Shown here: positions 18,467-27,070 of the stretch, in pieces | Layout: each line of letters starts with the position of its first letter | Numbering within the stretch: the first letter of the stretch is position 1 | NCBI GenBank assembly: GCA_003667865.1 | Contig: CP033051.1 | Coordinates: 3,188,501-3,252,500, forward strand | Source of the DNA: Rossellomorea marisflavi | Lineage (GTDB): Bacteria; Bacillota; Bacilli; Bacillales; Bacillaceae_B | Length of the DNA: 64,000 nt | Direction: 5' to 3' | The notes under the pieces: model-generated | Databases searched by the model: none | What the model was told of the DNA's origin: nothing | Seen by the model: only the letters and a program-made list of their open reading frames with translations | Program-made: the position numbers and the translations under genes

Positions 18467-18698
18467 GTCAATAAAATTTTTGAAAAAGCAAGAAAATGCA
18501 ATTCAAATTAGAATTACTAAAGCAATTAAAGGTTTAACAATTCAGCCGCCAATTGGCGATATTAAACCTTTAAAGGGTAGAAATAAGCAGTTAAGGCTAA
18601 GAGTAGGTAGTTTTAGGATAATATTCGAGGTTAATCATAATGAGAAAATGATATACATTCTAACCATCGATAACCGCGGTGATGTTTATAAATTTTAA
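18432..18698 (+). CDS. RelE/ParE-superfamily toxin (copy 1)
   Basis: 88-residue small basic protein. The C-terminal half has the family pattern IKPLKGRNKQLRLRVGSFRIIFEV and ends TIDNRGDVYKF. RelE-type toxins cleave mRNA in the ribosome and ParE types poison gyrase; the sequence alone does not decide, though the LRVGSFRIIFEV / NRGDVYK pattern is closer to RelE. Translation is coupled to the antitoxin. A strong terminator follows at once. Confidence 0.85.
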   Translation: MSLTYQVTLSRESIKFLKKQENAIQIRITKAIKGLTIQPPIGDIKPLKGRNKQLRLRVGSFRIIFEVNHNEKMIYILTIDNRGDVYKF

Positions 18699-18733
18699 AA
18701 AAGACCATTTGATGTTCAGTAATGGTCTTTTTT
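18697..18733 (+). terminator. Terminator of toxin-antitoxin unit 1
   Basis: AAAAAAGACCATT / AATGGTCTTTTTT, overlapping the toxin stop codon. Confidence 0.85.
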
Positions 18734-18754
18734 GTGTCTGTTTAACTATGGATT

Positions 18755-18857
18755 GTGAATTAGTACACTTAAAATAAAGGATGCTTATGTTGAACAAGAG
18801 CTAATCACTTTACTGCGCAGTACAACTCTACTGTGTAATAATTAGACCTTTGTTGAA
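18755..18857 (+). repeat. R1 left part
   Basis: Core TTAAAATAAAGGATGCTTATG then TTGAACAAGAG, then CTGCGCAGTACAACTCTACTG. It runs straight into an R2 copy, which replaces the R1 middle. Confidence 0.8.
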
Positions 18858-18980
18858 TCTATTTTCACACATTAAAAATTATGAGCCTAAAATGTGCAGA
18901 TTAATTCATTCCTGCATATTTTAGCTCTTTTTTATACAAAAAATATACTGCCATTAATAGCATTAATTAAATGCCAAATA
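18858..18980 (+). repeat. R2 repeat copy 2
   Basis: Hairpin TGTGCAGA / CCTGCATA with TTAATTCATT loop, TTTTAGCTC, TTTTTTATAC and the tail ATATACTGCCATTAATAGC. Confidence 0.8.
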
Positions 18981-18984
18981 CACT

Positions 18985-19036
18985 CTGGTATGATTTTAGT
19001 ATTAAGTTACATGAAGTTTTTCACTTAAAGTAACGG
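18985..19036 (+). repeat. R1 right end
   Basis: CTCTGGTATGATTTTAGTATT, ACATGAAGTTTTTCACTT and AAAGTAACGGACGG: the -10-like box, dyad and core of R1, 33 bases before the next start codon. Confidence 0.75.
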
Positions 19037-19068
19037 ACGGTTTTTTAAATAAGGGGGATTAGATAATA

Positions 19069-19272
19069 ATGAAAAAACCACATAATATTATTTTAATTCT
19101 GGTTTTATTGTCAAATGTTATTTTGGGGATTGTACTATTCCAACAAAGTGCAAAATTAACTGAATATGAACGTATCATATCGGCTCTGGATATAAGAATG
19201 GGAGATTTAGATGATGCAATTGAAGCAGATGTTGTACCAAGGTTAGAGGAAATATTAAACGAATTAAATTAA
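19069..19272 (+). CDS. Small membrane-anchored coiled-coil protein, 67 residues
   Basis: One hydrophobic helix (IILILVLLSNVILGIVLF, residues 6-23) followed by an acidic, coiled-coil-like tail (LTEYERIISALDIRMGDLDD...). It looks like a type II single-pass protein with the tail outside. Preceded by AAGGGGGA and a complete R1 right end. No family recognised. Confidence 0.6.
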   Translation: MKKPHNIILILVLLSNVILGIVLFQQSAKLTEYERIISALDIRMGDLDDAIEADVVPRLEEILNELN

Positions 19273-19734
19273 ACAAACGGTTGCCTATGTTAAAGAAGCA
19301 CGTAAGTTGTAGGGAACTGTTTCACAGTAAAAGAATACTGGTCCACTAAATTCAATACATTCAAGATAATTACTTTTATTGGAGAAGATTGTTCTGTCAG
19401 ATCGACTTAAATACTGTGTAACAATGATTGGATGTATTTTGGTTAAACAATTGCGTAAACTTAGAGAGATCCTTTATAATAGGGCTTTTTTTCAATATGC
19501 GAAAGATATTTGGTAAACCCATAGTGTTAGCTTTTTAAGTTTTTGTATGTTATATTTTATGAAAATGCAAGAAAGTTAGGTGAAGGAGTCCGGCATAATA
19601 GTAGTTTTCATGTCACGAACTTTTTTATGACTGGGAAAGGGTAAAGAATCAATTTGAAGCATTCTGAAAAAGCATCTTGTATGCTTATTTAGTTTGCCTA
19701 TTGATTTTTTACTCTACGGACTAATTCTCTTTTT
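19273..19734. other. Gap with R1-derived fragments
   Basis: Traces of R1 (AAACGGTTGCCTATGTTAAAGAAG after the stop, TGTGTAACAATGATTGGATG at 19416) but no gene. The piece from 19560 to 19730 is unassigned. Confidence 0.4.
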
Positions 19735-19763
19735 AAACCGCAGAGTATATCTGTGGTTTTTTT
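19735..19763 (+). terminator. Terminator before the hydrolase gene
   Basis: AAACCGCAGA / TCTGTGGTTT with a run of seven T. It ends about 35 bases before the start codon, so it could act as an attenuator. Confidence 0.65.
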
Positions 19764-19797
19764 GTGTTTTATTAAGAGGAAATTGGAGGTGATTTTT

Positions 19798-20643
19798 TTG
19801 AAACGTTATTTTATTAAAGATAGGGAATTAAAAGCTCATATTACTGAATGGGGAAAGGAAAAGAGCCCGGTAATATTTTGTCTACATGGATTAGGTAGCA
19901 CTAGTCTTAGTTTCATAGAAGTTGCTGAACTATTGAAAAATGAGTTTCGAATTATTTCCGTAGATGCTCCAGGTCATGGTAAAACTCCACCATTTGAAAC
20001 GACTGAAGAGTATGAAATGCCAGCTATGTCAGAATGGCTAAATAGAATTATAAATATATTAAGGATTAACAAGATTTACTTTTTGTCTCACTCATGGGGA
20101 AGTTGCGTTTCATTATATTACATACATAGGTTCCCAGAGAAAGTGAATGGTGCAATTTTAATTGATGGTGGGTATCAAACTAAGAGATTAAGTGGGATTA
20201 CAGTAGAAGAAGAAGTATCCTATTATTTAATTGATTTTGAGGAATATTTAGAGACATGGGACGATTTTTTAAATGAAGCTGTCTATGGTGATGTAAAAAG
20301 AAGATCGTCACTGTTAAATCTAGCTGGAAAAGATTTAGCTTTAGAGAAAGATAACAAGTTCTATTGGCACTCTAGAGGCATAACAGGAGCAAATATTGTA
20401 AAAGCAATGCACAAGAATGAAACAATTGATATCTATGAACAACTACAACTCTCTAATATAGTGTTACTAAGAGCAACAATTCCTGAAGAACAAAATAATT
20501 ATAGAGACGTAACATCAAGCCTATTTGAACAGAAGACAGGTGGAAAAGTGAGATTAATTCCTAATGCTACTCATATGTTACATTGGGATAATCCTGATTT
20601 AGTTGTTGAGGAAATCATAAGAAATTGGTCTTTTAAATTGTGA
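19798..20643 (+). CDS. Alpha/beta hydrolase
   Basis: 281-residue cytosolic hydrolase. Oxyanion-hole motif HGLGS (~residue 30); DAPGHGKT; nucleophile serine in SHSWGS (the usual GxSxG with the first glycine replaced by serine), and a C-terminal histidine in ATHMLHWD. The substrate is not predictable; relatives include esterases, C-C hydrolases and haloperoxidase-like enzymes. Start at TTG 19798, close after GGAGGTGA. A single-gene unit in the first array. Confidence 0.82.
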   Translation: MKRYFIKDRELKAHITEWGKEKSPVIFCLHGLGSTSLSFIEVAELLKNEFRIISVDAPGHGKTPPFETTEEYEMPAMSEWLNRIINILRINKIYFLSHSWGSCVSLYYIHRFPEKVNGAILIDGGYQTKRLSGITVEEEVSYYLIDFEEYLETWDDFLNEAVYGDVKRRSSLLNLAGKDLALEKDNKFYWHSRGITGANIVKAMHKNETIDIYEQLQLSNIVLLRATIPEEQNNYRDVTSSLFEQKTGGKVRLIPNATHMLHWDNPDLVVEEIIRNWSFKL

Positions 20644-21013
20644 AAAGTTGTTTCTCATACTTAGTGGTTTTACTGCTCTGGGTATAGGTAACCCTCAGTT
20701 TAATAAAAGAACTAAGGAGAGCGGATGATTTTGAATCTATGTGAACAAATATTATCAGATTTAGTTACAACTTTAAAATCTATCCCTCTATCAGTGTATT
20801 ATGTTTGTTATTAGGGCATCAATTTCTGTATACGGTTGGAATCGAATGGAAATAGATTGGAATAATTATAATTCCTACATCAATTAACGAGCAACGTTTG
20901 ATCTAAGTGGAATAAATTCGTTCTCTCATATTTCTTTCTGAAAATTCTATGATTTGTTATGATGTACTTTGTAAGAAACGTAATTAGATTATACAGAAGG
21001 AGTGCTTATAAAT
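20644..21013. other. Gap with a possible 29-codon frame
   Basis: A short frame from ATG 20725 follows AAGGAGAG but closes after 29 codons, and is probably a gene remnant. A core-like TTGTGAAAAGTTG lies at the start of the gap. No R1 hairpin. Confidence 0.3.
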
Positions 21014-21823
21014 ATGGAATACATAACACTTAATAATGGGTTGAAAATGCCGATTGTAGGTACAGGTACAAATACTTATGGAAAAGAAAATAATGACTAT
21101 AACGGGGCGGTAACAAAAAATGAAATTCCTGAACTCGTTTCCGCACTTGAGTTGGGTTACCGTTCAATAGACGCAGCCATTATGTATCGAAACGAAGAAC
21201 TTGTCGGAAGAGTTTTAGCTGAAAGTACCGTGCCTCGAGAGGAGTTATTCATTACAACAAAAGTACCAGCCAGCGAAGAATATATCTCATCGAAAGAAGC
21301 GACTCGAGCAGCAATCGATAATAGTCTAAAAAACTTTCAAACAGACTATCTTGACCTCCTTCTTATTCACTTTCCTATCGAAGACAAAGTGCAACTTAAA
21401 AACACTTGGGAAGTCTTTGAAGAATATTACGAATCGGGCAAACTAAAAGCAATCGGTGTTTCAAACTTTGGGAAAGCTCAGCTAGATGAATTGAAAGAAT
21501 TCGCGAAAGTGAAGCCAGCTGTTAATCAAATACAAATTAACTTAAAAGAGCCTAATGCAGATCTCCTTGCCGTATTAAAAGATGAGGGCATTGCACCTGT
21601 TGCTTGGGGACCAATGAAAGCTGAAGCACATCAACAAGAAGTTTTGGATGAAATCGGTAAAGCCTATAAAAAATCTGGTGCACAAGTCTTATTAAAATAC
21701 CAAATCCAGCGTGGAGTAATCGTGATTCCTAAATCTCACAACCCTGAAAATCAAGCATCTAATTTAGATCTTTTCGATTACGTATTATCTGCAGAAGATA
21801 TGGAAAAAATTAAAAACCTGTAA
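21014..21823 (+). CDS. Aldo/keto reductase
   Basis: 269-residue NADPH-dependent reductase of the AKR superfamily (AKR5-like, small bacterial type). The tetrad is visible: Asp in YRSIDAA, Tyr in IMYRNEE, Lys in FITTKV and His in LLIHFP; the C-terminal cofactor site is IPKSHNPE. Start at ATG 21014, 11 bases after AGAAGGAG; the GTG at 21002 overlaps that site. Reduces aldehydes or ketones; natural substrate unknown. Confidence 0.92.
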   Translation: MEYITLNNGLKMPIVGTGTNTYGKENNDYNGAVTKNEIPELVSALELGYRSIDAAIMYRNEELVGRVLAESTVPREELFITTKVPASEEYISSKEATRAAIDNSLKNFQTDYLDLLLIHFPIEDKVQLKNTWEVFEEYYESGKLKAIGVSNFGKAQLDELKEFAKVKPAVNQIQINLKEPNADLLAVLKDEGIAPVAWGPMKAEAHQQEVLDEIGKAYKKSGAQVLLKYQIQRGVIVIPKSHNPENQASNLDLFDYVLSAEDMEKIKNL

Positions 21824-21855
21824 TTAGTTAGTACTTCATCCTAGTGATTATAAGC

Positions 21856-21890
21856 AGAAGAATGTAAACAACTCTTTACATTCTTCTACT
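21856..21890 (+). terminator. Terminator after reductase, overlapping operator 1
   Basis: Perfect stem AGAAGAATGTAAA / TTTACATTCTTCT followed by ACTTTTATTTT. The same palindrome holds the dyad ATGTAAA-N6-TTTACAT. Confidence 0.75.
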
Positions 21891-21926
21891 TTTATTTTAC
21901 ACTCGGATGTAAAGAGTTATTTACAT
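21862..21926 (+). promoter_or_regulatory. Promoter with two matching operators for the XRE regulator
   Basis: The dyad ATGTAAA-N6-TTTACAT occurs twice, at 21862-21881 and 21907-21926. A promoter TTTACA (21875-21880), 17-base spacer, TACACT (21898-21903) lies so that operator 1 covers the -35 and operator 2 follows the -10. Autoregulation by the XRE protein encoded next is likely. Confidence 0.65.
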
Positions 21927-21944
21927 TTTGGAGGTATTTACATA

Positions 21945-22151
21945 ATGCCAGTTGAAAATCGAATAAAAGAAGTTAGAAATAACAATAAAGTTACTCAGCT
22001 GAAGTTGGCAGAAGATTTACAGATAACACGTCAAACAATTATTGCAATCGAAAACAATAAATATAATCCAAGTTTAGAGTTAGCATTAAAAATAAGTGCC
22101 TATTTCAAGATGTCAGTTGAGGAACTTTTTACATTAAGGGGGGAGAAATAA
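21945..22151 (+). CDS. XRE-family small regulator
   Basis: 68-residue protein that is almost entirely a helix-turn-helix domain (VTQLKLAEDLQITRQTIIAIENNKYNPS). This is the YozG-like type found in bacilli beside a membrane protein of unknown function. A GGAGG site precedes the ATG. Its stop overlaps the next start (TAATG), giving translational coupling. The two dyads upstream are its probable binding sites. Confidence 0.88.
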   Translation: MPVENRIKEVRNNNKVTQLKLAEDLQITRQTIIAIENNKYNPSLELALKISAYFKMSVEELFTLRGEK

Positions 22152-22525
22152 TGAAAAATAAAGTTTTATTTGCAGTAGTAGGTGGATTATTTGGAGTTCT
22201 TATCACCTTGTTAATTTCAGGAAATATCAATGATCTTCCGTCTATCTTAGGCGGAGTATTTGGTATAGCTGTGGTAATTTTGTTATTTAAGTTGTTCACC
22301 AAGTTTAAAAATAACAATATACCAGAACGTGATGAGCGTATCGATCTAATGATCAGAAAATTCTTGAGTTATGTGGCAATTGTAACAATTGGAATTATGT
22401 ATGTAAGTGTGTTTACTTTGGACTATTTAGGGTTTAAAAGCATTGATTTAATCTACCTGTATGAATTTCTACTAATTTTAACATTTATAGTTTTAATAGG
22501 TATAACAATCATAAGGAAAAGATAG
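22151..22525 (+). CDS. Four-helix membrane protein paired with XRE regulator
   Basis: 124 residues with about four hydrophobic segments (residues 5-20, 30-47, 68-90, 98-119) and a charged loop PERDERIDLMIRK between helices 2 and 3, as in DUF2178-like proteins. Its coupling to a small XRE regulator is a common pairing in Firmicutes; function unknown. The start codon overlaps the regulator stop. Confidence 0.8.
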   Translation: MKNKVLFAVVGGLFGVLITLLISGNINDLPSILGGVFGIAVVILLFKLFTKFKNNNIPERDERIDLMIRKFLSYVAIVTIGIMYVSVFTLDYLGFKSIDLIYLYEFLLILTFIVLIGITIIRKR

Positions 22526-22659
22526 GAACTTTGTTTGTCATTCTTTCACTAAAGGGGTGTTAGTTGAAGAAGAAGCGAGTGTAAAAAGGATCTCTTGTTG
22601 CATAAAACAAGTCTACTATGCAATGAATATTCCAATTCATAGTTTCGTGACTTACACAC

Positions 22660-22725
22660 TAAACAAAAAAATATGAGCCAAAAACATGCAGATTCCAGGT
22701 CATTCCTGCATATTTTGGCTCTCTT
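22660..22725 (+). repeat. R2 repeat, partial copy 3
   Basis: ATATGAGCCAAAAACATGCAG, CATTCCTGCATATTTTGGCTC: the hairpin of R2 without the conserved tail. An R1 left fragment (AAGTCTACTATGCAATGA) lies just before. Confidence 0.7.
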
Positions 22726-22804
22726 AATTGATGTGAATGAATGACAACATGATCCCCAATTATAAACACTCATATTAGCAAGCAATCATGCACGATTTTG
22801 ATCA

Positions 22805-23452
22805 TTATCCCTGTTCATCTGTCATATATAAGTTAACTAATTCATAGCACCTTTCCTTAGTTGATTCGTATAAGGAAATATAATATGCAACGTTTTCAAA
22901 CGTTCCTCCCTCATACGTAAGTCTTTCCTCATTGGCCATTTTTTCTTTCTGTTCGATCCATTCAATTTGTTCAGACTTTAATTCTTTCATTGTATCCGGA
23001 GATAACTCGTTTTGTAGTAAACCATAAATTTCATTTAATGCTTTATCATACTCTTCGTAAGAAAGTCCGTAGTAGTTTTTCATAGCGTTTGTTACACCTT
23101 GATCTGAAGCCTTCTTTTCAGGCATAGCATCAAGTTCTTTTTGGATATTGTCTAATTTACCTATAAACTCGCTTCGTCTTCCTTCTATTTTAGATGTATT
23201 GTCTTCCTCCACATGAACCTCTTCCTGTGATTTGCTATCTTCATTTGAGGTTTCTTCTGAATTGCTTTCAGATTTCACAGTACTGTCAGTGGATGAATTA
23301 GATTGACTGGAATCGCTTGTACTTTCAGAAGTGTTCTCCGTTTCCGAGGGATTTGTAACTGTTGTTTGTTCAGATGTATTACTGCAAGCAGACATTCCAA
23401 TGAATAAAATAAATAAAAGGCTTGCTGTCATAACATGTTTTCTTATGTTCAT
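22805..23452 (-). CDS. Lipoprotein with LprI-like (DUF1311) domain
   Basis: 215 residues. Signal peptide with lipobox GMSAC (cysteine ~23), then a low-complexity Ser/Thr/Glu linker (residues ~24-85), then a C-terminal domain with NYYGLSYEEYDKALNEIYG and LKSEQIEWIEQKEKMA, the pattern of lysozyme-inhibitor LprI-like proteins. It would be anchored outside the membrane with the domain held away by the linker. GGAG lies before the ATG. Convergent with the genes to its left. Confidence 0.8.
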   Translation of the reverse strand: MNIRKHVMTASLLFILFIGMSACSNTSEQTTVTNPSETENTSESTSDSSQSNSSTDSTVKSESNSEETSNEDSKSQEEVHVEEDNTSKIEGRRSEFIGKLDNIQKELDAMPEKKASDQGVTNAMKNYYGLSYEEYDKALNEIYGLLQNELSPDTMKELKSEQIEWIEQKEKMANEERLTYEGGTFENVAYYISLYESTKERCYELVNLYMTDEQG

Positions 23453-23756
23453 GTTTCTACTCCAATCTTTTTTGTGCCATACCTTACATATTATTTTATC
23501 AAAGTGAAGGTTCCTACGCTTCTTTTTCGTAACATAAGAACCTGTCCTCGCTAGTTTTTCTTAAATCGTCTTATTAAATAACCTTCATAAAAGTACAAGC
23601 TTCTACTTATTCGGAAAAAAATTTGATAAAAAAGGTGTCCTTATTCATCTAACCATCCTATATAGAAGATGAAAACAAATAATTATATAGGGAAGGATTA
23701 ACGTCGGTCATGATGCTGGGTAGATTCAATCCTATTTTACAAGAGGAGGAAGAAAG
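23453..23756. other. Divergent intergenic region
   Basis: Separates the lipoprotein from the phage-type trio. TGAAGGTTCCTACGCTTCTTTTT near 23502 is a loose relative of the glnA terminator repeat. No gene. Confidence 0.4.
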
Positions 23757-24707
23757 ATGGCTAAATTTAGAATGGTACATACAGAATTTTGGAATGATCC
23801 AAAGGTGGTGGAGGAGATGACACCAGAGGATAAATACTTTTTTCTTTACTTATTGACGAATAAGAGCACAACGCAAATTGGAATCTATCAAATTACGAAA
23901 AAGCAAATGGCATTTGATATGGGATATTCTCAGGAAAGTATTCATGCTCTAATGGATCGTTTTATTAATCGTCATCAAGTCATCACGTATAATCCTGAAA
24001 CAAGGGAGATTGCAATCAAAAACTGGGGGAAGTACAACTTTAATAGAGGTGGAAAACCTGTGTTAGATTGTGTGGAAGCAGAACTGAAAGAAGTTAAAGA
24101 TCCTTCGTTAATTCCATATGTTGCGGAACAAATCGAGAAGGGTGTGATTAAAGAAATCTACAACATGTACACGATTCGTGATAAAGAAGAGATACTGGAT
24201 TCTGAAATTGATGAAAAGCACTCAAATCAAGGTTTTTACGATTCGTCCACGATACGTGGGCAAGAAGAAGAAAAAGAAGAAGAAAAAGAAGAAGAAAAAG
24301 AAGAAGAAAAAAAAGAAGAAAAAAAAGAAGAAGTAGAAGAATTAAAGAAGAATCCTGCAGCAGCAACAAAGATTATTCAGACGTTCGAGTCATGCTTATG
24401 TCGCTTGTCACCGATTCAAATGGCATCCCTGCAACAATGGGTAGATGACGTAACAGACCCTAGTATTGTTTTGGAGGCGATTAAAATTGCAGATAATCGA
24501 AATCGAAGAACGTTTGGATTCGTTGAATATCTTTTACGAGAATGGTCGGATAAGAAGTTAACAAAACGTAGCCAAATACAAAATTATGAACAATCAAAAT
24601 TCCAAGGATTGCGGGATATTGGGAATGTACCAATGGGAAGAGATGTACCTAAAGCAAATGAAAGCCCTTTTGATCTATCAGCTGGTGAAGGAGGGGAATG
24701 GGATTGA
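23757..24707 (+). CDS. Phage-type replication initiator with DnaD-like domain
   Basis: 316 residues. The N-terminal winged-helix region MAKFRMVHTEFWNDPKVVEEMTPEDK... is typical of phage replisome organisers; the C-terminal part after residue ~205 (IIQTFESC...AIKIADNRNRRTFGFVEYLLREW) fits a DnaD/DnaB_2-type domain, which brings helicase to DNA. A hydrophilic linker, residues ~168-200, is almost purely Glu and Lys and is encoded by GAAGAAGAAAAA repeats (24262-24335). The next gene overlaps its end by 10 bases. Confidence 0.82.
   Translation: MAKFRMVHTEFWNDPKVVEEMTPEDKYFFLYLLTNKSTTQIGIYQITKKQMAFDMGYSQESIHALMDRFINRHQVITYNPETREIAIKNWGKYNFNRGGKPVLDCVEAELKEVKDPSLIPYVAEQIEKGVIKEIYNMYTIRDKEEILDSEIDEKHSNQGFYDSSTIRGQEEEKEEEKEEEKEEEKKEEKKEEVEELKKNPAAATKIIQTFESCLCRLSPIQMASLQQWVDDVTDPSIVLEAIKIADNRNRRTFGFVEYLLREWSDKKLTKRSQIQNYEQSKFQGLRDIGNVPMGRDVPKANESPFDLSAGEGGEWD
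24262..24335 (+). repeat. GAA-rich microsatellite inside the DnaD-like gene
   Basis: Tandem 12-base units GAAGAAGAAAAA and variants. In-frame gain or loss of units would change the length of the Glu/Lys linker without breaking the gene. Confidence 0.85.
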
Positions 24708-25954
24708 CAGCAGAGAAGGCGTTACTAGGTAGCATTTTAAAGGCCAATTACTTGTTAAAAGATACAATCATCCAAGCCTCCCATTTTGAAGATTTGCGCC
24801 ACCGAAGCTTGTATCAAACGATGAACGAGCTTAGTCGAAAAGGACAAGCTGTAGACATCATCACGTTATCATCCTTGACCAACCTTGAAATCATTGGCGG
24901 GATTACCTATTTACATGATCTACAATCCTATGCAAATGTCGAGAGGTTTGAGGATTTTGAGAACATCATTCTAACAGCCTGGAAAGAGCGAGAGAAACGA
25001 AACATTTTAACGAGAGCAAGAGAAGAAGATTGGGAGATTCATAAAGTCGTACGATCACTTGATGAGATTAACCAAGCGAAATTAGATGATTATACATCCA
25101 TTCAAGCTGAGATTACAGAAATATACGAAGCCCCTTGGACTGAAGTGACACAAGAAAGAGGAGTAACAACAGGATTATTGGAATTAAATCAATACACAAA
25201 TGGCTGGCAGGATGGAGAGGTGACGATCATCGCAGCTCGACCGTCCATGGGAAAAACAGATGTACTAATTCATTTGGCAAAACAAGCAGGCTGGCAAGAC
25301 CACATGCCGATCATCTTTTCCCTCGAAATGCCTACGAGAAGTATCACACACCGATTAATTGCCTCAACTGGAAGCTTTAACCGAATCCGCATGAGAAATC
25401 TAGCGAATGGGTTAACCGAAAAGCAAAAGAAGGAATGGCCAACTGTGCTAGGTCTTCTATCCAAGACAAACATCGAGATCTTTGATGAAGCGGGTCAGTC
25501 GATTTCTGAGATGAGAGCGAAAACAAGAAAACTTGTTCATCAGCATGATAAAAAGCCTGTGATCTTCATCGACTATCTCACCTTAATTCGTTCAACCAAT
25601 ACCTACAGTGGAAATGCCCATCTTCAAGTAACCGAGATTTCTAAAGACTTAAAAGCACTAGCAAAAGAGTTCAATTGTCCGGTTATTTGTCTCGCGCAGC
25701 TCAGTCGCTCAGTTGAAAAACGAGCAGATAAACGCCCAATCATGTCAGATATACGAGAGTCTGGAAGTGTAGAACAAGACGCGGACGTCATCATCTTTTT
25801 GTACCGTGAGAAATATTACGACAAAGCATCTTCTAGTGAGGTTTTAGAAATGATAATTGCCAAAAATCGAAATGGCCCAATCGGAACCGTGCAAACACGC
25901 TATAACGAATATACAGGAGAAATCAAAGATGTCCTCGATCCGCGAACTGTATGA
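24698..25954 (+). CDS. DnaB-like replicative helicase, phage type
   Basis: 418-residue helicase. The N-terminal DnaB domain (AEKALLGSILKANYLL...) is followed by the RecA-like motor: Walker A ARPSMGKTD, Walker B FIDYLTLI, and the DnaB signature DIRESGSVEQDADVIIFLYRE. It unwinds DNA at a fork. Overlap with the DnaD-like gene and the small gene behind it suggests one replication module from a prophage or plasmid. Confidence 0.92.
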   Translation: MGLTAEKALLGSILKANYLLKDTIIQASHFEDLRHRSLYQTMNELSRKGQAVDIITLSSLTNLEIIGGITYLHDLQSYANVERFEDFENIILTAWKEREKRNILTRAREEDWEIHKVVRSLDEINQAKLDDYTSIQAEITEIYEAPWTEVTQERGVTTGLLELNQYTNGWQDGEVTIIAARPSMGKTDVLIHLAKQAGWQDHMPIIFSLEMPTRSITHRLIASTGSFNRIRMRNLANGLTEKQKKEWPTVLGLLSKTNIEIFDEAGQSISEMRAKTRKLVHQHDKKPVIFIDYLTLIRSTNTYSGNAHLQVTEISKDLKALAKEFNCPVICLAQLSRSVEKRADKRPIMSDIRESGSVEQDADVIIFLYREKYYDKASSSEVLEMIIAKNRNGPIGTVQTRYNEYTGEIKDVLDPRTV

Positions 25955-26351
25955 GTCTAGTATTGAACACGAGCATGTATCACTTGCTCATTACATCCTT
26001 CATCTACTACAAGAAGGCATAGTTTCATTAGAAGATGATGAATCAACACTAAATCTATCGTTAGCAGACACCGAAAAAGTAAACAACATGATCGAAAACA
26101 ATATTCTTGGCTTTAGTAGAATACGAGTCTTTGCACTAAAGCGGAAGAAAGGTACATTTGTCTTTATCTATGCGAAGGACAAGCAAGAAGCAACGAATCA
26201 TTTTAGCAAAACAGTTCGATCGAAACCGATAAACTGTCATGAGTATCCTCTTGATTTTGAAATCGTAAAAGGAAACCGATTTGTTTCGTTCCGGGAGATG
26301 AAGAAGGAGTTTGATGGTTTTCCTGTGGTGGTTGGGGTTTATGAGAGGTGA
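25929..26351 (+). CDS. Small protein of the replication trio
   Basis: 140 residues, no recognised family. N-terminal helical part SSIRELYESSIEHEHVSLAHY, and a strand-rich C terminus. Start at ATG 25929, 7 bases after AGGAGA and inside the helicase gene (26-base overlap); the upstream ATG at 25857 has no ribosome site. Position suggests a helper of replication or its control. Confidence 0.65.
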   Translation: MSSIRELYESSIEHEHVSLAHYILHLLQEGIVSLEDDESTLNLSLADTEKVNNMIENNILGFSRIRVFALKRKKGTFVFIYAKDKQEATNHFSKTVRSKPINCHEYPLDFEIVKGNRFVSFREMKKEFDGFPVVVGVYER

Positions 26352-26377
26352 TGAGCTAAATGAGTTGACTGGAGTTG

Positions 26378-26400
26378 TTCGACCCTGACCACCGGTATCT
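26378..26400. repeat. Direct repeat DR-left of the 12-kb defence-like segment
   Basis: 23 bases beginning TTCGACCCTGACCACCGG; 21 of 23 match 38333-38355 in the same orientation. Confidence 0.6.
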
Positions 26401-26433
26401 TTAAGTAAAAACAAGTTAATTTTAGAAAAGATA

Positions 26434-26480
26434 AAACACTCATAAATGTTGATAATCAACGTTTATGAGTGTTTTTTGTT
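26434..26480. terminator. Strong bidirectional terminator of the replication trio
   Basis: AACACTCATAAA / TTTATGAGTGTT with further pairs around a short loop; T runs on the + side and A runs on the other. Confidence 0.88.
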
Positions 26481-26717
26481 TTTGTAGAAAAAGACTGAAA
26501 AAGGTAGGTTTTGAAATCATTTTACACATTTTTTAAACAACGATTCTCTTATAAAAAAGTTATTTCTAGGGGTCATATGATAAATAAGTAATTTTAAATT
26601 AGCTAGTTTTTTATGTGTAATCGGGTTAGGTTTGGAAAGAACACTTACAAAGAATTTATTTAAAGTATAATATAAGTTTGAAGAAATGCCTTAAAGTAAC
26701 AATTAAAATGTGGATAA

Positions 26718-26805
26718 GAATATTGTCACTCCTTAGTAGGTAGTAGACTTTTACTGCACAATAAAAAACTTACATTTTATGGGGATTGGTAAGGAGTTCA
26801 CTTAA
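26718..26805 (+). repeat. R1 right-part copy, shortened
   Basis: CTCCTTAGTAGGTAGTAGAC, TTTTACTGCACAATAAAAAAC and TTCACTTAAACC. The flanks (26481-26717 and 26806-27070) hold no gene beyond a 22-codon frame at 26811. Confidence 0.5.
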
Positions 26806-27070
26806 ACCTATGGTTAATTATATAAAGAAAAAGTTACTATCTTTTACTTCATGGTTGCAAAAAAAGATTATGAAATAAGATATTTTCCTAATTGTTTATG
26901 GAGGAATTTTTACAAACTTTGTCGAATTGTTTTTAGTTAAGTCTATTTATCTTAGGAATAGCTAACATCGATTATAGAAATATCAAGTAAACTATTGTAT
27001 GAAGGTAGTTATAGTAAAATGTGTAGGGTTTATAAAAGAATGGTGTAGTAAAACTTTTAGGAGTATTTTA

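Noticed and set aside
20725-20814. 29-codon frame with a ribosome site
   Set aside because: Too short and without a recognisable feature; probably a gene remnant.
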